DNA of 64,000 nucleotides from Anodontia alba. Its lineage: Eukaryota; Mollusca; Bivalvia; Lucinida; Lucinidae. Numbering within the stretch: the stretch's first letter is position 1; every line of letters starts with the position of its first letter. The DNA lies in contig OZ024828.1 of assembly GCA_964016985.1 (NCBI GenBank), positions 11,808,610 to 11,872,609 of the forward strand, given 5' to 3'. Position numbers and translations under genes: made by a program. This document shows positions 9,671 to 20,639 of this stretch, one piece after another. Under the pieces are notes generated by a model. The model was given only the letters and a program-made list of their open reading frames with translations, ran no database searches and was not told the origin of the DNA.

Positions 9671-10715
9671 TACCGTAATAACCCTAAGTATTGGGACAGA
9701 TAGGCTTTTGCAAACCAGGGATCAAGCTACAGGGCGACTGGGGCGAAATAGTCGCCCTAGAGGGCTCAAAGTCGCCCTGGGAAGCCCAGAGGGCGACAAA
9801 AAACTTCGCCCTCCGTTTTTGCAACTTTTGAAAAAGCTAGTACTTGTACAAAACGAACTTTTTATTGGGAGAAATCCAGTGAAAAATGAGCAAACCTGCA
9901 AAGGTAAAAATCTGTTGAAAAATGTTGTTAGATGTATCAGAAATGCCACTGAATGAAAGTCTGATGTGATTTAACAAGTTTTGGAGGAAAACTGTTCGCC
10001 TATTAAGTGGCCAAAAGATCGTTTTCATCAATGTCATTAGTTTTCGTGGGTGTACGTTTTTTCATAAATGAACCATTTACATGCTGAAAATTGGCCAGAA
10101 ACAGCATTAAAAGTGCAAAAAACTAAGTTTAGAAGTTGGCAGACACTTTAGTTTAACAAATTTATTATTATCATTATGTTTATAGCTTACTTACCAAGCC
10201 ACAGACCTTGATGTTTTGACTGTATCTACTCAAAAGAATTGTCAATTTCCAAAAAGATATGAATGAACTTATGTGTCCAGATATAATGTATTTGCCCTAC
10301 TCATGTCTGTGTTACTTTGCATCATTTAATTGGTTTAGAAGTAAGAATGAACAGGTCTACAATAAAATTTGTTTCCTTCTTTGTTAATTCCCAAGACAAT
10401 ATGGTAAAAATTCCCAAGACAATGCAGTAAAGTGGGTTGAGAGTCCTAAATTGTCGAGCTTTCAGTAAGGCTATAGGTGAACCGAGTCTTGACTTCTCCC
10501 TTATCCTATAAAACTTCTCCCTGTCTTGTCTGGAGGGAGAAGTCACTTCTCCCTAAATTTCTGAGCCAGCTTGATCCCTGGCAAACAGTGTAAACCAAGA
10601 TCAGACGATTCTGCGGCATCTGATCAAGATCTACACTATTTGCCATACTTGCAATATTTTAGGGACATTAACAGGTGGTAGAATGGACTATTTCAAATTT
10701 TAGGACAAGTATGGT
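9671..10715. mobile_element. GATCAG palindromic MITE, split copy
   Basis: Left end TACCGTAATAACCCTAAGTATTGGGAC (9671) and right end AGGACAAGTATGGTA (10715). The central palindrome is AACAGTGTAAACCAAGATCAG...CTGATCAAGATCTACACT. About 180 bp after removing the 865 bp insertion. Confidence 0.75.
9716..10580. mobile_element. Unclassified 865-bp non-autonomous TIR element
   Basis: 13 bp perfect TIRs CAGGGATCAAGCT and complement. Flanking 6 bp duplication GCAAAC (9710-9715, 10581-10586). It is inserted in the arm of a GATCAG palindromic MITE, whose halves rejoin when it is removed. The left subterminal region has GC-rich GTCGCCCT repeats and the right has CTTCTCCCT repeats. No transposase seen. 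The CAGGG start resembles hAT, but an 8 bp duplication is not present. Confidence 0.85.
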
Positions 10716-10848
10716 AAGTAGATAAGGTGTCCGAATACATGTACTTAGAGTAAATATGGCAGATAAAAACGAACCTAAACATTTGGGTTAATGCAAATGA
10801 TGTCAGACTGACAAATGATGAATGGACAGACTGACAAACAAACAGAAA

Positions 10849-11456
10849 ACTAGAAATGTGTGTTTGTAAAACACTTTGCCCCCGAATATATTGTCATTAT
10901 AAAATAACAAAGTAGAAAAAAAGGGACATAACTCACAAAACTAATCTATTTTTCACTGAAAGCGCTGAAAAAAAGACTTTTCCTCATTTTGCAGTAGATA
11001 AAAGATTAATTCTATTTCAGCAAATAGAGATATTATGTTCAAAAATAAAATGTTTTAAAGTTTTTGGGCATACATTTTCTAAAATGAACATTAATTTGTA
11101 ATAATGCCAAGTGAACGTAGTGAGCTAGAAAACAATTACAAGGTTATAAGTCACTCAAAAGGATAAAATACCTGCCACAGCCAAACTGTTTTGGGCCAAA
11201 ATTAGGAAATTCCCAGACTTTCTTGGTATTTGAAATTTCCCTGACCTTGAAAACAATGAAATTTATCTGACTTTTCCCTGACCAGTGGCCACCCTAGATC
11301 TACTCCCTAGCACCAGTAAGCTCACCATGTTTCAAGGTCCTAGCTCAAATAGTTATCAAGATATCTTGCTCACAAGAAAAGTACCGGTATGACAAATGGA
11401 CAGATGAATGAACAGAAGATCCAAAAGCAATACGCCCCTCTAAACGGCATAACCAG
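10849..11456 (+). mobile_element. Helentron-like element, degenerate
   Basis: 5' end ACTAGAAATGTGTGTTTG...GCCCCCGAATA resembles 787. The 3' portion has ACAGATGAATGAACAGAAGATCC and GCCCCTCTAAACGGCATAA. Little intact core. It is followed by a C23 tract. Confidence 0.45.
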
Positions 11457-11465
11457 AAAATATTG

Positions 11466-11645
11466 CCCCCCCCCCCCCCCCCCCCCCCACTCACTCTTAT
11501 CTGGAGTTATGCGTTACCTAACGCATAACTCCAGATAAGAGTGAGTGGGGGGGGGATATTTTTCAAATTTCTCCATGAAAACATATGTTGTGGGTACTCA
11601 TTATTCACAACATATGTTTTCATGGAAAATATTAACAAGTTTTTG
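11466..11645. repeat. C-tract, perfect hairpin and second hairpin
   Basis: C-run 11466-11488. A perfect palindrome with arms CACTCACTCTTATCTGGAG... (about 11480-11553) follows, then a second hairpin CCATGAAAACATATGTTGTG (11571-11636), related to 35865-35945. Confidence 0.75.
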
Positions 11646-11863
11646 TTGCAAAAAAAAAACAAACAACTTATCTGGAACTGTACTGTAGTAAGTGCAACAA
11701 AAAGTAAATAGATTGAATACTTTAACATGAACATCCAAGGAACTGATAATTCTCAGATAATTTTCTCCATAAAAACATATGAGGGTACTCATTAGAAGTG
11801 TCTCACCAAGGTGCTTCTAATGAGTACCCACAACATATCTACAGACATATATATGCTTCTATA

Positions 11864-12820
11864 GAACCAGAGGGCCATGATGAAGCTTGAATGCTCACCT
11901 GAGTATCATAACACTTAGCGAACCCAACCTAGAAATGATCAAGGCAAACATTATGACCAATGTTCTTCATGATTATATTAACAAATAAGACAATGTAGCA
12001 TGCCTAATGGACCATGTAATATAGGTTGTCAAATATGGATGACTGCATTGAAGAGGCCATGCTCAGATGTATGCAAGTGCCAAGTGCCAAGTATCACTGC
12101 TGTAGGACCAATAGTTACTGAGAAACTAACCTAAATGGAAAAAAAAAATTAAGAAAGTCACTGGACTGTAAAATACAGTCAAACCTGTCTTCAAGACCAC
12201 CTCTATTAAGCACTCACCTGTCTTAAAAGACCACTATTTTAGATACCATTAAATGTAAAGAAGTGGAAATTTACCTGTATTAAGCAAGCACCTGTCTTAA
12301 GCAACCCCTTTTTTGCTTTCCCAAAGGTGCTTGCTTAGGTCATAAAAGACCCATTTCTAAACTTGACCTAGAAATCATCAAGACAAACATTAATTTGCAG
12401 CAAGATGCATAATGATTGCTTCAAAAATGTGATCTCTACAGTGTTAACAATGTTTTCTTTTGATTTGGGCTGGTGACCTAGTTTTTGGCCCCAAATAACC
12501 CAGTTTCAAACTTAACCTAGAAATCTCCAACACAAACATTTTGAGCAATATTCATGATAATTGCTTCAAGAATGTGGCCTCTGGAGTGTTAACATGGTTT
12601 TCCTTTGATTTGGCCTATTGACATATTTTTTTACCCCAAGTTACCCAGATACAAACTTGACCTTAAAAATCATCAACGCATACATTTTGAGCAAGATTCA
12701 TGATAATTACTTCAAAAATGAGACCTCTTGTGTGTTAACAAGGTGTTCCTTAGAGTTTGCCTGGTAACCTACTTTTTAACCCAAGTGACCCAGTTTCAAT
12801 CTTGATTCATATTTGCTTTA
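11864..12820 (+). mobile_element. Helentron-like element, 5' part (split by DIRS)
   Basis: Opens with AGAGGGCCATGATG...GCTCACCTGAGT, the same 5' end as the complete copy at 26043. It carries repeats around 'GACCTAGAAATCATCAA...GTGTTAACAA' and breaks at the DIRS left end. Its 3' part is 23445-23697. Confidence 0.7.
12174..12345. mobile_element. Probable pogo-like MITE fragment
   Basis: TACAGTCAAACCTGTCTTCAAGACC with internal repeats 'CACCTGTCTTAAGCA'. It interrupts the helentron-like element. The right end is unclear. Confidence 0.4.
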
Positions 12821-14850
12821 AAAATGAAGTTTTAAAAGTAAAACATCTTTAAACAAGCAATACTTAACCTACAGATAATGTGCTATTCTATTCTGTATTT
12901 CAAAGCTTCCATAGAAACAAGAATTCCGCAGAAGGCGTCATCGCACCTGCTGGGGCAAAAGTCGCAGGAGCCAGAATCAGAACATGTTTATGAAATAAGT
13001 TTATTTCATTCTTAGCAGTGCTTAGTTGGAAAACTGGGTTGAAAAAAATGTAGACAAAGTGCCTAGTGGGCCACATATATTCCAGGCCTGTGCCATTCCC
13101 TCTGATGGCTATATCTTCAGCACTGACTTTTCGTATTATACAGCCAAATGATAATGGAATGTCGACGTAAAACATGTAAAAGACTGGAGCATGAAATATA
13201 GGTCAAGGTCATGGGTGAAGGTACCTGCTAATTCAGTACATCAAGGAGAAGCACTATGCAAGATATGGTGGTTGTAGGCTTTATGTTTGAGGAGATTAAA
13301 CATCAACGTAAAATGTGTCAAATATAGGTCAAGGTCACAAGGTCAAGGTACCTGCCAAGCAAGAGCAATGAGGTGAAGCACTATGCAAGGTTTAGTGGTT
13401 GTGGGTCTTATATTTGAGGAGATACCGAACATCAACGTAAAATGTGTCAAAGTCACTGGAGTGCAAAATATTGGTCAAGGTCACCAGGTCAAGGTACCTG
13501 CCGAGTCAGTACATTGAGAAGAAGCACTATATAAGGTTTGGTGGTTGAAGGCCTTACAGTTAAGGACATATGGAAGGGCGACATAAAAGGTGTAAAAGTC
13601 AATGGAGCATGAAATATAGGTCAAGGTCACCCAGTCAAGGTACCTGCAGAGTCCGTACACTGAGGAGAAGCACTATGCAAGGTTTGATGGTTGTAGGCCT
13701 TATAGTTGAGGAGATACTGAACGTCGACGTAAAATGTGTAAAAGGCACTGGAACGCAAAATATAGGTCAAGGTCATCAGGTCAAGATACCTGCCGAGTCA
13801 TTACATCTAGGAGAAGCACTATGCAAGGTTTGGTGGCTAGAGGTCTTACACTTGAGGAGATCTGGAATGTTGAGGTAAATTATGTCAAAGTCACTGCAGC
13901 CAAAATATAGGTCAAGGTCACCAGGTCAAGGTATCTGCCGAGTCAGTACATTGAGAAGAAGCATTTTGCAAGGTTTGATGGTTGTAGGCCTTATAGTTGA
14001 GGAGATATTGAACGTCGACGCAAAATGTATCAAAGTCACTGGAGCGCAAAATATAGGTCAAGGTCACCGGGTCAAGGTACCTGCCTAGTCAGTACATCTA
14101 GGAGAAGCATTATGCAAGGTTTGGTATTTGTACGCTTTATAGTTGAGAAGATCCGGAACATCAACGTAAATTGTGTCAAAGTCAATGGAGTGCAAAATAT
14201 AGGTCAAGGTCACTGGGTCAATGTACCTGCCAAGTCAGGAGGTCAGGGAGATGTGTCATGCAAGGTATGATGGTTGTTGTAAAATTGTAGTTGATTAGAA
14301 CACTAACTTTGACGTAAATGTCGAAATTTGACATAACAGAACTGTTCACAGACGGACAGATGCACGGACGAACGGACAGATGAATGGAAAAGGGGGCACC
14401 TATATCGCAAAGTTGGGAGGTCAGGGAGATGTTTCATGCAAGGTTTGATGGTTGTTTAGTCTTGTAGTTGATTAGTATACTAACTTTGATATAAATGTCG
14501 ACCTTCGACATAAATGTTGACAGATGGACGGACGAACGGACAGAGGAACGGAAAAGCTGACACCTATGTCGCAAAGTCAGGAGGTCAGGGAGATTTTTCA
14601 TGCAAGGTCTGATGGTTGTTTAGTCTTGTAGTTGATTAGAATACTAACTTTGACATAAATGTCGAACTTCGACATAAATGTTGACAGACGGACGGAAAAT
14701 CGGATGCCTATATCGCACCGTGCTACAAGCAGGTGCGATAAAAATGACAGTTCAGTCATCTCAAAGAGTCTTAATCCAGAAGGTCCCTTTAAGAGATACC
14801 TGTATGACGTAACTCTTCCCACCCTTTTGATCACGTGTTAGTTTCTTTGA
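12821..14850 (-). repeat. DIRS 3' inverted terminal repeat (left side), split by an insertion
   Basis: The ITR runs 12821-12917 and resumes at 14741. The gap is the helentron-like element 12918-14740. Joining the two pieces restores collinearity with the right ITR at the AGAAA...ATGACAG position. Confidence 0.78.
12918..14740 (+). mobile_element. Helentron/pearl-like element with ~145-bp tandem core, inserted in DIRS ITR
   Basis: The 5' end contains CATCGCACCTGCT, and the 3' end carries its complement AGCAGGTGCGAT before TAAAA. About eight tandem units of ~145 bp (13196-14250) each contain AGGTCAAGGTCA-like sequence and 'CAAGGTACCTGCC'. ACGG/ACAG-type microsatellites follow (14340-14700). 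The architecture matches the 'pearl' type known in bivalves: core repeats, then a tetranucleotide tract, then a 3' hairpin end. No protein is encoded; the open frames here are repeat artefacts. Confidence 0.75.
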
Positions 14851-14911
14851 AGGACAGAAACAATATAACTGAGCTGCGTAGAGAGGGAAGTGGGATTCTC
14901 TTATCTATAAG

Positions 14912-14995
14912 TTAAGTATTGCTTGTTAAAATATGTTTTACTTTCAAAAAACTTCATTTTAACTGCTGAATACATTGACCTACAGATAATGTGCT
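14912..14995 (-). repeat. DIRS internal complementary region (ICR)
   Basis: 14912-14960 is the reverse complement of the left outer end (12821-12868). 14955-14995 matches the reverse complement of the right outer end (about 23404-23444). The two halves overlap at CATTTT. In DIRS-1 the ICR templates completion of the ITR ends during circle formation. Confidence 0.82.
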
Positions 14996-15977
14996 AGAGT
15001 TTGCAGATTAGGTGGGAGGTGCTCTCCTAGTTCTAACACAAATGATATATTGAATCCCTAGCTTCTGGATTAAGGCTCAGGAAACTCTTAGGAATAAGAT
15101 ACATTCATGATCTAGATATCTTAAGAATTATCTAATTCCTAACATATATGTAAGACAATAATTATCTTCATATATGTAACATAAACTTTGGAGGCTGTCA
15201 GTCTTCTCTAGGTGACAAAAGCTCTAATTTCCTGACCCCACCACTTTTTGGGCCACAATTATTGGGCCCAAAGTATGGAGCTTAGCTGCTTGTTGAGACA
15301 TGTCCCTTAGGTAGAATTTAGCGAAAGTGGAGGATTGATTCCATACTGGTGCTTTGAGTATTTCACTGAGCGGAACTTTATCAAAGAATGCCCAAGAAGA
15401 AGATAGTGCCCTAACTTTGTGAGCTTCAATTTTTTAGGAAAGAAATGTCTCTACGGGTGAGTTTGCTATAGGCAAGTTAAATAGTATAAGATATCCATCT
15501 TGAGACTGAAGCCTTAGAGATGTCTTGATTGCCTTTAATTGGTAAAATTAATCTATTCCTGTTCTGGCAATAAGAACTAGTCATTTTAAGATAAAACTTT
15601 AATGTGCTTATCAGGCATAAAAATCTGTCCGAATGCTCCCTTTTACATATTCGAGCTAAAGAAGGGATAACTATAGGATCTGGGGACGGAAGCTGGTTCT
15701 TTGCCAAAAGCCCAGTTTGTACTACTAATGATACAGAACCATCAGATTGACTGAACCTTAAATGATTTTCATCCATTGCTAAAGCATGAATTTCACTACA
15801 GCTTTTAGCAGTGGCAAGAGCTAATAGAAAGGCTGTCTTTATCATAACATGAAGTTTAGATACCTTATGTAGAGGTTCAAATGGGGATTTTTGTAGGGAA
15901 ATTAAGACCCAACACAAATCCCATTTTGGTATTAGAGATCTTTGTACTGGACGTGTCAATTCAAAAGATCTAATTAA

Positions 15978-18900
15978 CTCATTGACCCCTTGTGTCACAC
16001 TAACACGGCGCAGTTTTCATTATCGGTATACCTAGTGCCTCGTTAAGTCGCACCATATCAGTTAATTCTGGTCCCGTGCGACGCATTTATGTGGTTATTT
16101 GCATTCACCTCCCAAGCGCCACTTTAAGTTGTGGCATTTCACTGGTTTGTGAAACTCCAGTTTTTTAGCTCCGCATGTTTTCAGCCAATGAAAATTCTTG
16201 TTACAATCGATATAAGAAATCCTACTGAAAACATTTGAAAAAGTTTGAATTCATTTCTGCGCTGTTCTTAAGCGATTTTAATCACCGAAAAACGATGGAA
16301 AATGAGAGAAATGCACAGCCCGAGTGGCTGAACAACATGGATTCCGATGAGTCAGAGTTCTCCGGCTACTCGGAAGACGAGATCGATTCCGACAGAGCCT
16401 ATTCGTCGGAAAATGATGATTCTGGCCAATCTGGGTCAGAAGAAAGTGAGCAGGTGAATGGCCCAGATGAGCGATGGGTAGTAAATGACCGGACAGCAAG
16501 GCCCAAGTTTCCGTTTTTTGGATCAGTAACTGGTGCTAATGTTGTCTTGGGGTCTAATGAGAACGAGTTAGACTTTTTTCTTCTCTTCTTCCCTGCCTTT
16601 CTTTTTGAAATAATGGTCAACCAAACCAACTTGTATGCAAGGCAGAGACAACAGATACATCCTGATCCTAGGTGGATGCCAGTAACAGTGGAAGAGATGA
16701 AAGCCTGGCTTGGCTTGCTGGTTGCTACGAGCATTCTTTATATGCCTCAGACAGCTATGTTCTGGTCTACTGACCCTCTGTTTGGCAATTTACAAATGCA
16801 GAAAGTGATGAGAAGAGACAGATTTGACAAGATCAGCCAGTATTTTCACCTGAATGACAGAACACAGAATCTACCAAGGGACAACCCAGGATGGGACAAG
16901 ATTTACCAAGTCAGACCGATACACGACGCTGTGCTGGATTGATGCCTCACCACCTACAATGCTCATCAGAATGTCAGCATAGATGAGGCTATGATCAAGT
17001 TCAGAGGAAGACTAGCTTTTCGCCAGTACATGCCAGCCAAGCCTACCAAGTATGGAATCAAAGTTTGAATGCGGTCAGACCAAACGAATGGATACACCAA
17101 CGAGTTTCAAATCTACACTGGCAAAACTGAGGGAAGACGAGAGGTTGGCCTTGCAGAACGAGTTGTCTGTGATATGACCCGAAGAATTTGGAATAGACAT
17201 CACATCATCAGTGTGGACAATTTCTTCACAAGCTATGATCTATTCCACAGGCTTTTACAGAATGGGACCTATGCTAGAGGGACTGCTAGGACTAATCGTA
17301 AGAAATTTCCCATCCAGCATCTACCAAAGAATGCCGTGAAAGACCAGGGACAGTTCTGGACAGCTCAGCGTGGTGAGTTTACAGCTGTTGTTTGGAAGGA
17401 CAAGAAGCCCATATATTTACTCTCCACAGCTGATGATCCAGCCACTATTGAAACAACAGTGACCAGCAAAAGCCCCAATGGTGAAGTCAAGCAAGTACCA
17501 TGCCCGGTAGTCATCACAGAGTACAACAGCAACATGAATGGGGTAGACCATGCTGATCAGCTTCGTACCAAGTATGTCACTTACTGAACATCAAAGAAAT
17601 GGTAGGTTTACGTATTCTGGTTCTTGTTTGATGTTGCCATTACAAATGGGTTGGTGCTGATGACGGAGTCTGCTAATCACAACAGAGTAACAAAGAACAA
17701 TCGCCAGAAACCACACACTATATTTGAATTCAGAAAGAATTTGGCAAAGCTGTTGACTACAAAGAAAATGAAAGAGCAGCCCTTGCAACCATCAGCAATG
17801 GACATTTCCCAGAGAAAGGGGAAAAACAAGGGAGATGTAGACAGTGCAGCAAGAATCAGCATTAAAGGGAAGTTCTGAACAGATGTAAGGAGTGCAATAT
17901 TCACCTTTGTACAGACTGTTTTGAGCCATATCACAGAGACCTTGTCCGCAATCATGTGTGAAATGTAGACCCTGGAGACCGGTTTGTGTAAAAAAAAAAA
18001 AAAAAAATTCTAGAGTCCAGTTGCCAGCCAAAATGTTTTTGTTATTAAATTTTTTTCAAGTTTTGTCAGGCAAGTTGTGCCAGTCACCTAAAGTGAGTTG
18101 CAGGCCAAGAATTTATTGCTCATGAAATTATTCGATTAGTGTCCAAAGTGAAGTGAAATTTAAAATTCAGGGAAAAGTGTTCTTTTTTTTTTTCTTGGAT
18201 ATAGTTTGATGTAAAGGGTCTAAAGTCAGTGAAATGCAAAATGCAGAGAAAGTGTTCTAAGAGTGACTTCTTCTTTGAATATAGTTTATGTATATAGTGT
18301 CAAAAGTCAGCGAAATTCAAAACTTAGGAAGTGATCTAGAAGTTATATCTATTTTGGTCTAGTCTGATGGCAAGATATGATTTTTTTTTTTCCTTTTCAC
18401 CTGTTCACAGAACCCTGATTTTTTTAATTTCACTGACTTGCCAAAAGTCAGTGAAATTCAAAATTCAAGGCTCTGTGAAAAGGATTCAGAGCTCAGTGAA
18501 GATTCTTTTTTGACAGAGCTCTAAATTTTGAAATCACTTACCTTTGGCAAAAGTCAATGAAATTTTAAATTCAGTGAAAAGCGAATTTCTGATTTATGAT
18601 AATATTCAGTGAAACTCAAAGTTCAGAGCTCTGTGAAAAGGAAAAAAAAATATTTTTCACATATCATCTGTTTTTGTACACATATTCATATGGAATTTAT
18701 TCATCCTGTCATTCTTCCTTCAACTGAGTGGTGTGGAAAGTCCTTTCTTGTGAATTGAAACATATTCTTAATCTTGGATTAAAAATAACAGAAATATTAG
18801 GAATCATAAGGTTTGGTAAGTCAAAAACATTATAATGGCCCATTTTCTGTCCTGCATGCTTGTTATTTGATTGCATGAAAATAAATTTGGTATCAGAATG

Positions 18901-19130
18901 AAGCTTAACATATCTGCAATAATTCTATTTTAAAACCAGGTAAGTAAAAACAATGCAAAGCAAAATAACATATATATTTTAATAGTACTCATCAGATTAC
19001 CATACATGTACATGTAACTATCAGAAAAAGCTTCAGGGAGACAGGCACTGATATCTATCTCAGTACCACAGGTATATGACTGAAAAGCATTATAGGTAAT
19101 ATAGCTCTTATCAGCTTCTGGGCCAATGAG
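15978..19130 (+). mobile_element. piggyBac-superfamily transposon inserted in DIRS YR gene
   Basis: Terminal repeats CTCATTGACCC (left) and the complement of CTCATTGGCCC (right) bound a 3153 bp element. TTAA lies at 15974-15977. On the right the target copy has decayed to AATT. Rejoining the flanks makes the YR frame read through LSE-LIRSF. The plus-strand transposase (16235-17961) is followed by about 1.1 kb of AT-rich sequence with degenerate repeats of 'AAGTCAGTGAAATTCAAAA' and several T-runs. Confidence 0.82.
16235..17961 (+). pseudogene. piggyBac-like transposase (PGBD4-like), inactivated
   Basis: Starts with an acidic Ser/Glu-rich N-terminus; a better ATG may be 16295. The DDE_Tnp_1_7-type core follows. 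The three catalytic Asp motifs are present: SIDEAM (Asp at 16982), SVDNFF (17216) and NGVDHADQ (17546). In-frame stops lie at 16940 (TGA), 17066 (TGA), 17585 (TGA) and 17603 (TAG). A frameshift lies near 17.82 kb, before a C-terminal zinc-finger-like block CRQC...CKEC...CTDC. A further stop falls inside that block. The family cuts and pastes at TTAA. This copy is dead but retains its full domain order. Confidence 0.9.
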
Positions 19131-19539
19131 AATTCAGACAAGACTGGGTTAGATCCGATTCTATTACCAGTCTTGAATTCAAGAGTATTTAAGATCATAG
19201 ATCTATAACCTTTGATGGTACTTACTTGATACTATTTCTCAGAGAAAAGGTAAATAAGGAAGTCAGCTATTACTGTAAGAGGGGCCGAGACCGGATTAAC
19301 CTTCTTTCTATGACACTAATTGGAGTATACGACTCATTTTGAATCATAGACTTTCTGAATAGATGTTCATCTTGATTTTGAGACAAAGTCTGCAACGTTT
19401 TGCGAAAACTTTTTTTATCTCTAATTGATTGTTTGATAATTCCCAAGCGTGAAGAATGAGTAATGGGAGATTTGGATGTTGAAACTTTCCTTTTGCTTGT
19501 AACAGTAGTTTTGGAAAGAGTGGAAGAGGATTGGAGCTG

Positions 19540-20463
19540 ATACTAATATTTGTAACACCTCTGACATTGGGGCCAAATAGGAGCAATAAGAACTTTTCTG
19601 CACTGAGATTGTCGAATCTTGGCTAGTATAGATGGTATCAGAATTGTCGGTGGGAATGCATATGCATGAAGACAATTCCAGTCCATTGACAATGCATCCG
19701 TCGTTAAGGCATGATTGTCTGGAACTGGAAATACATACAATGGGAGTTTGTGATTGAATCATGTAGCAAACAAATCCACATTGGGGTAATTGAGCATTTG
19801 GAAAATGGAATTCGCTACCGATTGATCCAAAGCTCATTCTGTTTTGAGAGGCCTGTCCAATCTCGAAAGGCAGTCTGCCAAAATGTTGAATTTTCCTGGA
19901 ATGTGACTTTCTTAGATTTGGAATGAAACCTAGATTTTGTACAGTTTGGAGGCACTAAGATATTAATCGGTTGCAAATTAGATCTCTTATAAGCCAATCG
20001 TCTAGGTACGGAAATATTGGGATGGCGCATCGGCGCTTTGTGCAATGCTATAACGTCCATTAGTTTGGTAAAAATCCAGTCTTAGGGCCATTTGGAAGGG
20101 TGAGACCGTGAATTGAAAGACCTGACCTTCGAACATGAACCGAAGATACTTTCGAGATCGAGGGTGAATCGGAACATGTAGGTAAGCATCAGTCAGGTCT
20201 ATGGAGACAGTCCAATTGTGGATCAATATCGATTGATCTACTGGTTTGACTGTCTCCATTTTGAATGGTTGTTTCCTTATATATTGATTTAGCAGCAAAA
20301 GATCTATTACCGGACGTAACTTTCCATTCTTTTTCGGTACAAGAAATAGCCGGGAATAAAAGCTGGGAGTTCCCGAAATCTTTGTACCCTTTCCACTGCC
20401 CGTTTCTGGAGAAGTTCCGTGATCTCTTGTCCCAGTAACGGGGAGGAAGATTGACTCAGACAT
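19540..20463 (-). pseudogene. DIRS reverse transcriptase - RNase H, broken
   Basis: RT fingers and palm are recognisable: SRLFLVPKKNGKLRPVIDL, then TVSIDLTDAYLHVPIHP (first catalytic Asp), then after a frameshift YLDDWL at 20008-19997 (the catalytic DD). The RNase H C-terminal block typical of DIRS follows (19740-19546: VPDNHALTTDALSMDWN..., AYAFPPTILIPSILAKIRQS). This enzyme makes and degrades RNA in retrotransposition. At least two frameshifts make it nonfunctional. It lies directly after gag and before YR. Confidence 0.82.
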
Positions 20464-20639
20464 CAGAAGTGACGAAGAGAGGGGGAGATGACCTGAATGG
20501 TATCCTGAAACCGTCTTGAATGATAAAGAGGACCAATTTGTTGTTTGTTAATTCCCACCACTGTTCCACAAAGTGGGCCAATCTTTCTCCCACTGGAAAA
20601 TCTGGGCATGGCAAGATAGGCAGTGAAAAGGGTTGGCTT

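Larger units (their letters stand above)
15224..19350 (-). pseudogene. DIRS tyrosine recombinase, split by piggyBac
   Basis: The N-terminal part is at 19350-19131 (SQNVADFVSKSR, then stops TGA and TAG where Trp is expected). The piggyBac interrupts it. The catalytic part resumes at 15977 with ELIRSFELTRPVQRS, KTAFLLALATAKSCSEIHAL, a stop at 15477, EAHKVRALSSSWAFF (the HxxR box) and FYLRDM (the likely catalytic Tyr), ending at TAG 15224. In relatives the first catalytic Arg lies near 'CSEIHAL'; here KSC suggests it is lost. YR replaces an integrase in DIRS elements and inserts a circular DNA without target duplication. Confidence 0.82.

Noticed and set aside
9716..9956. 82-codon plus ORF in the 865 bp TIR element as a transposase fragment
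   Set aside because: No recognisable domain. Its start lies in the TIR region and the frame is short.
13570..14270. Series of overlapping plus-strand ORFs of 68-102 codons
   Set aside because: They are translations of the ~145 bp tandem core units of a helentron-like element. The same short peptide recurs with each unit, with no domain or start context.
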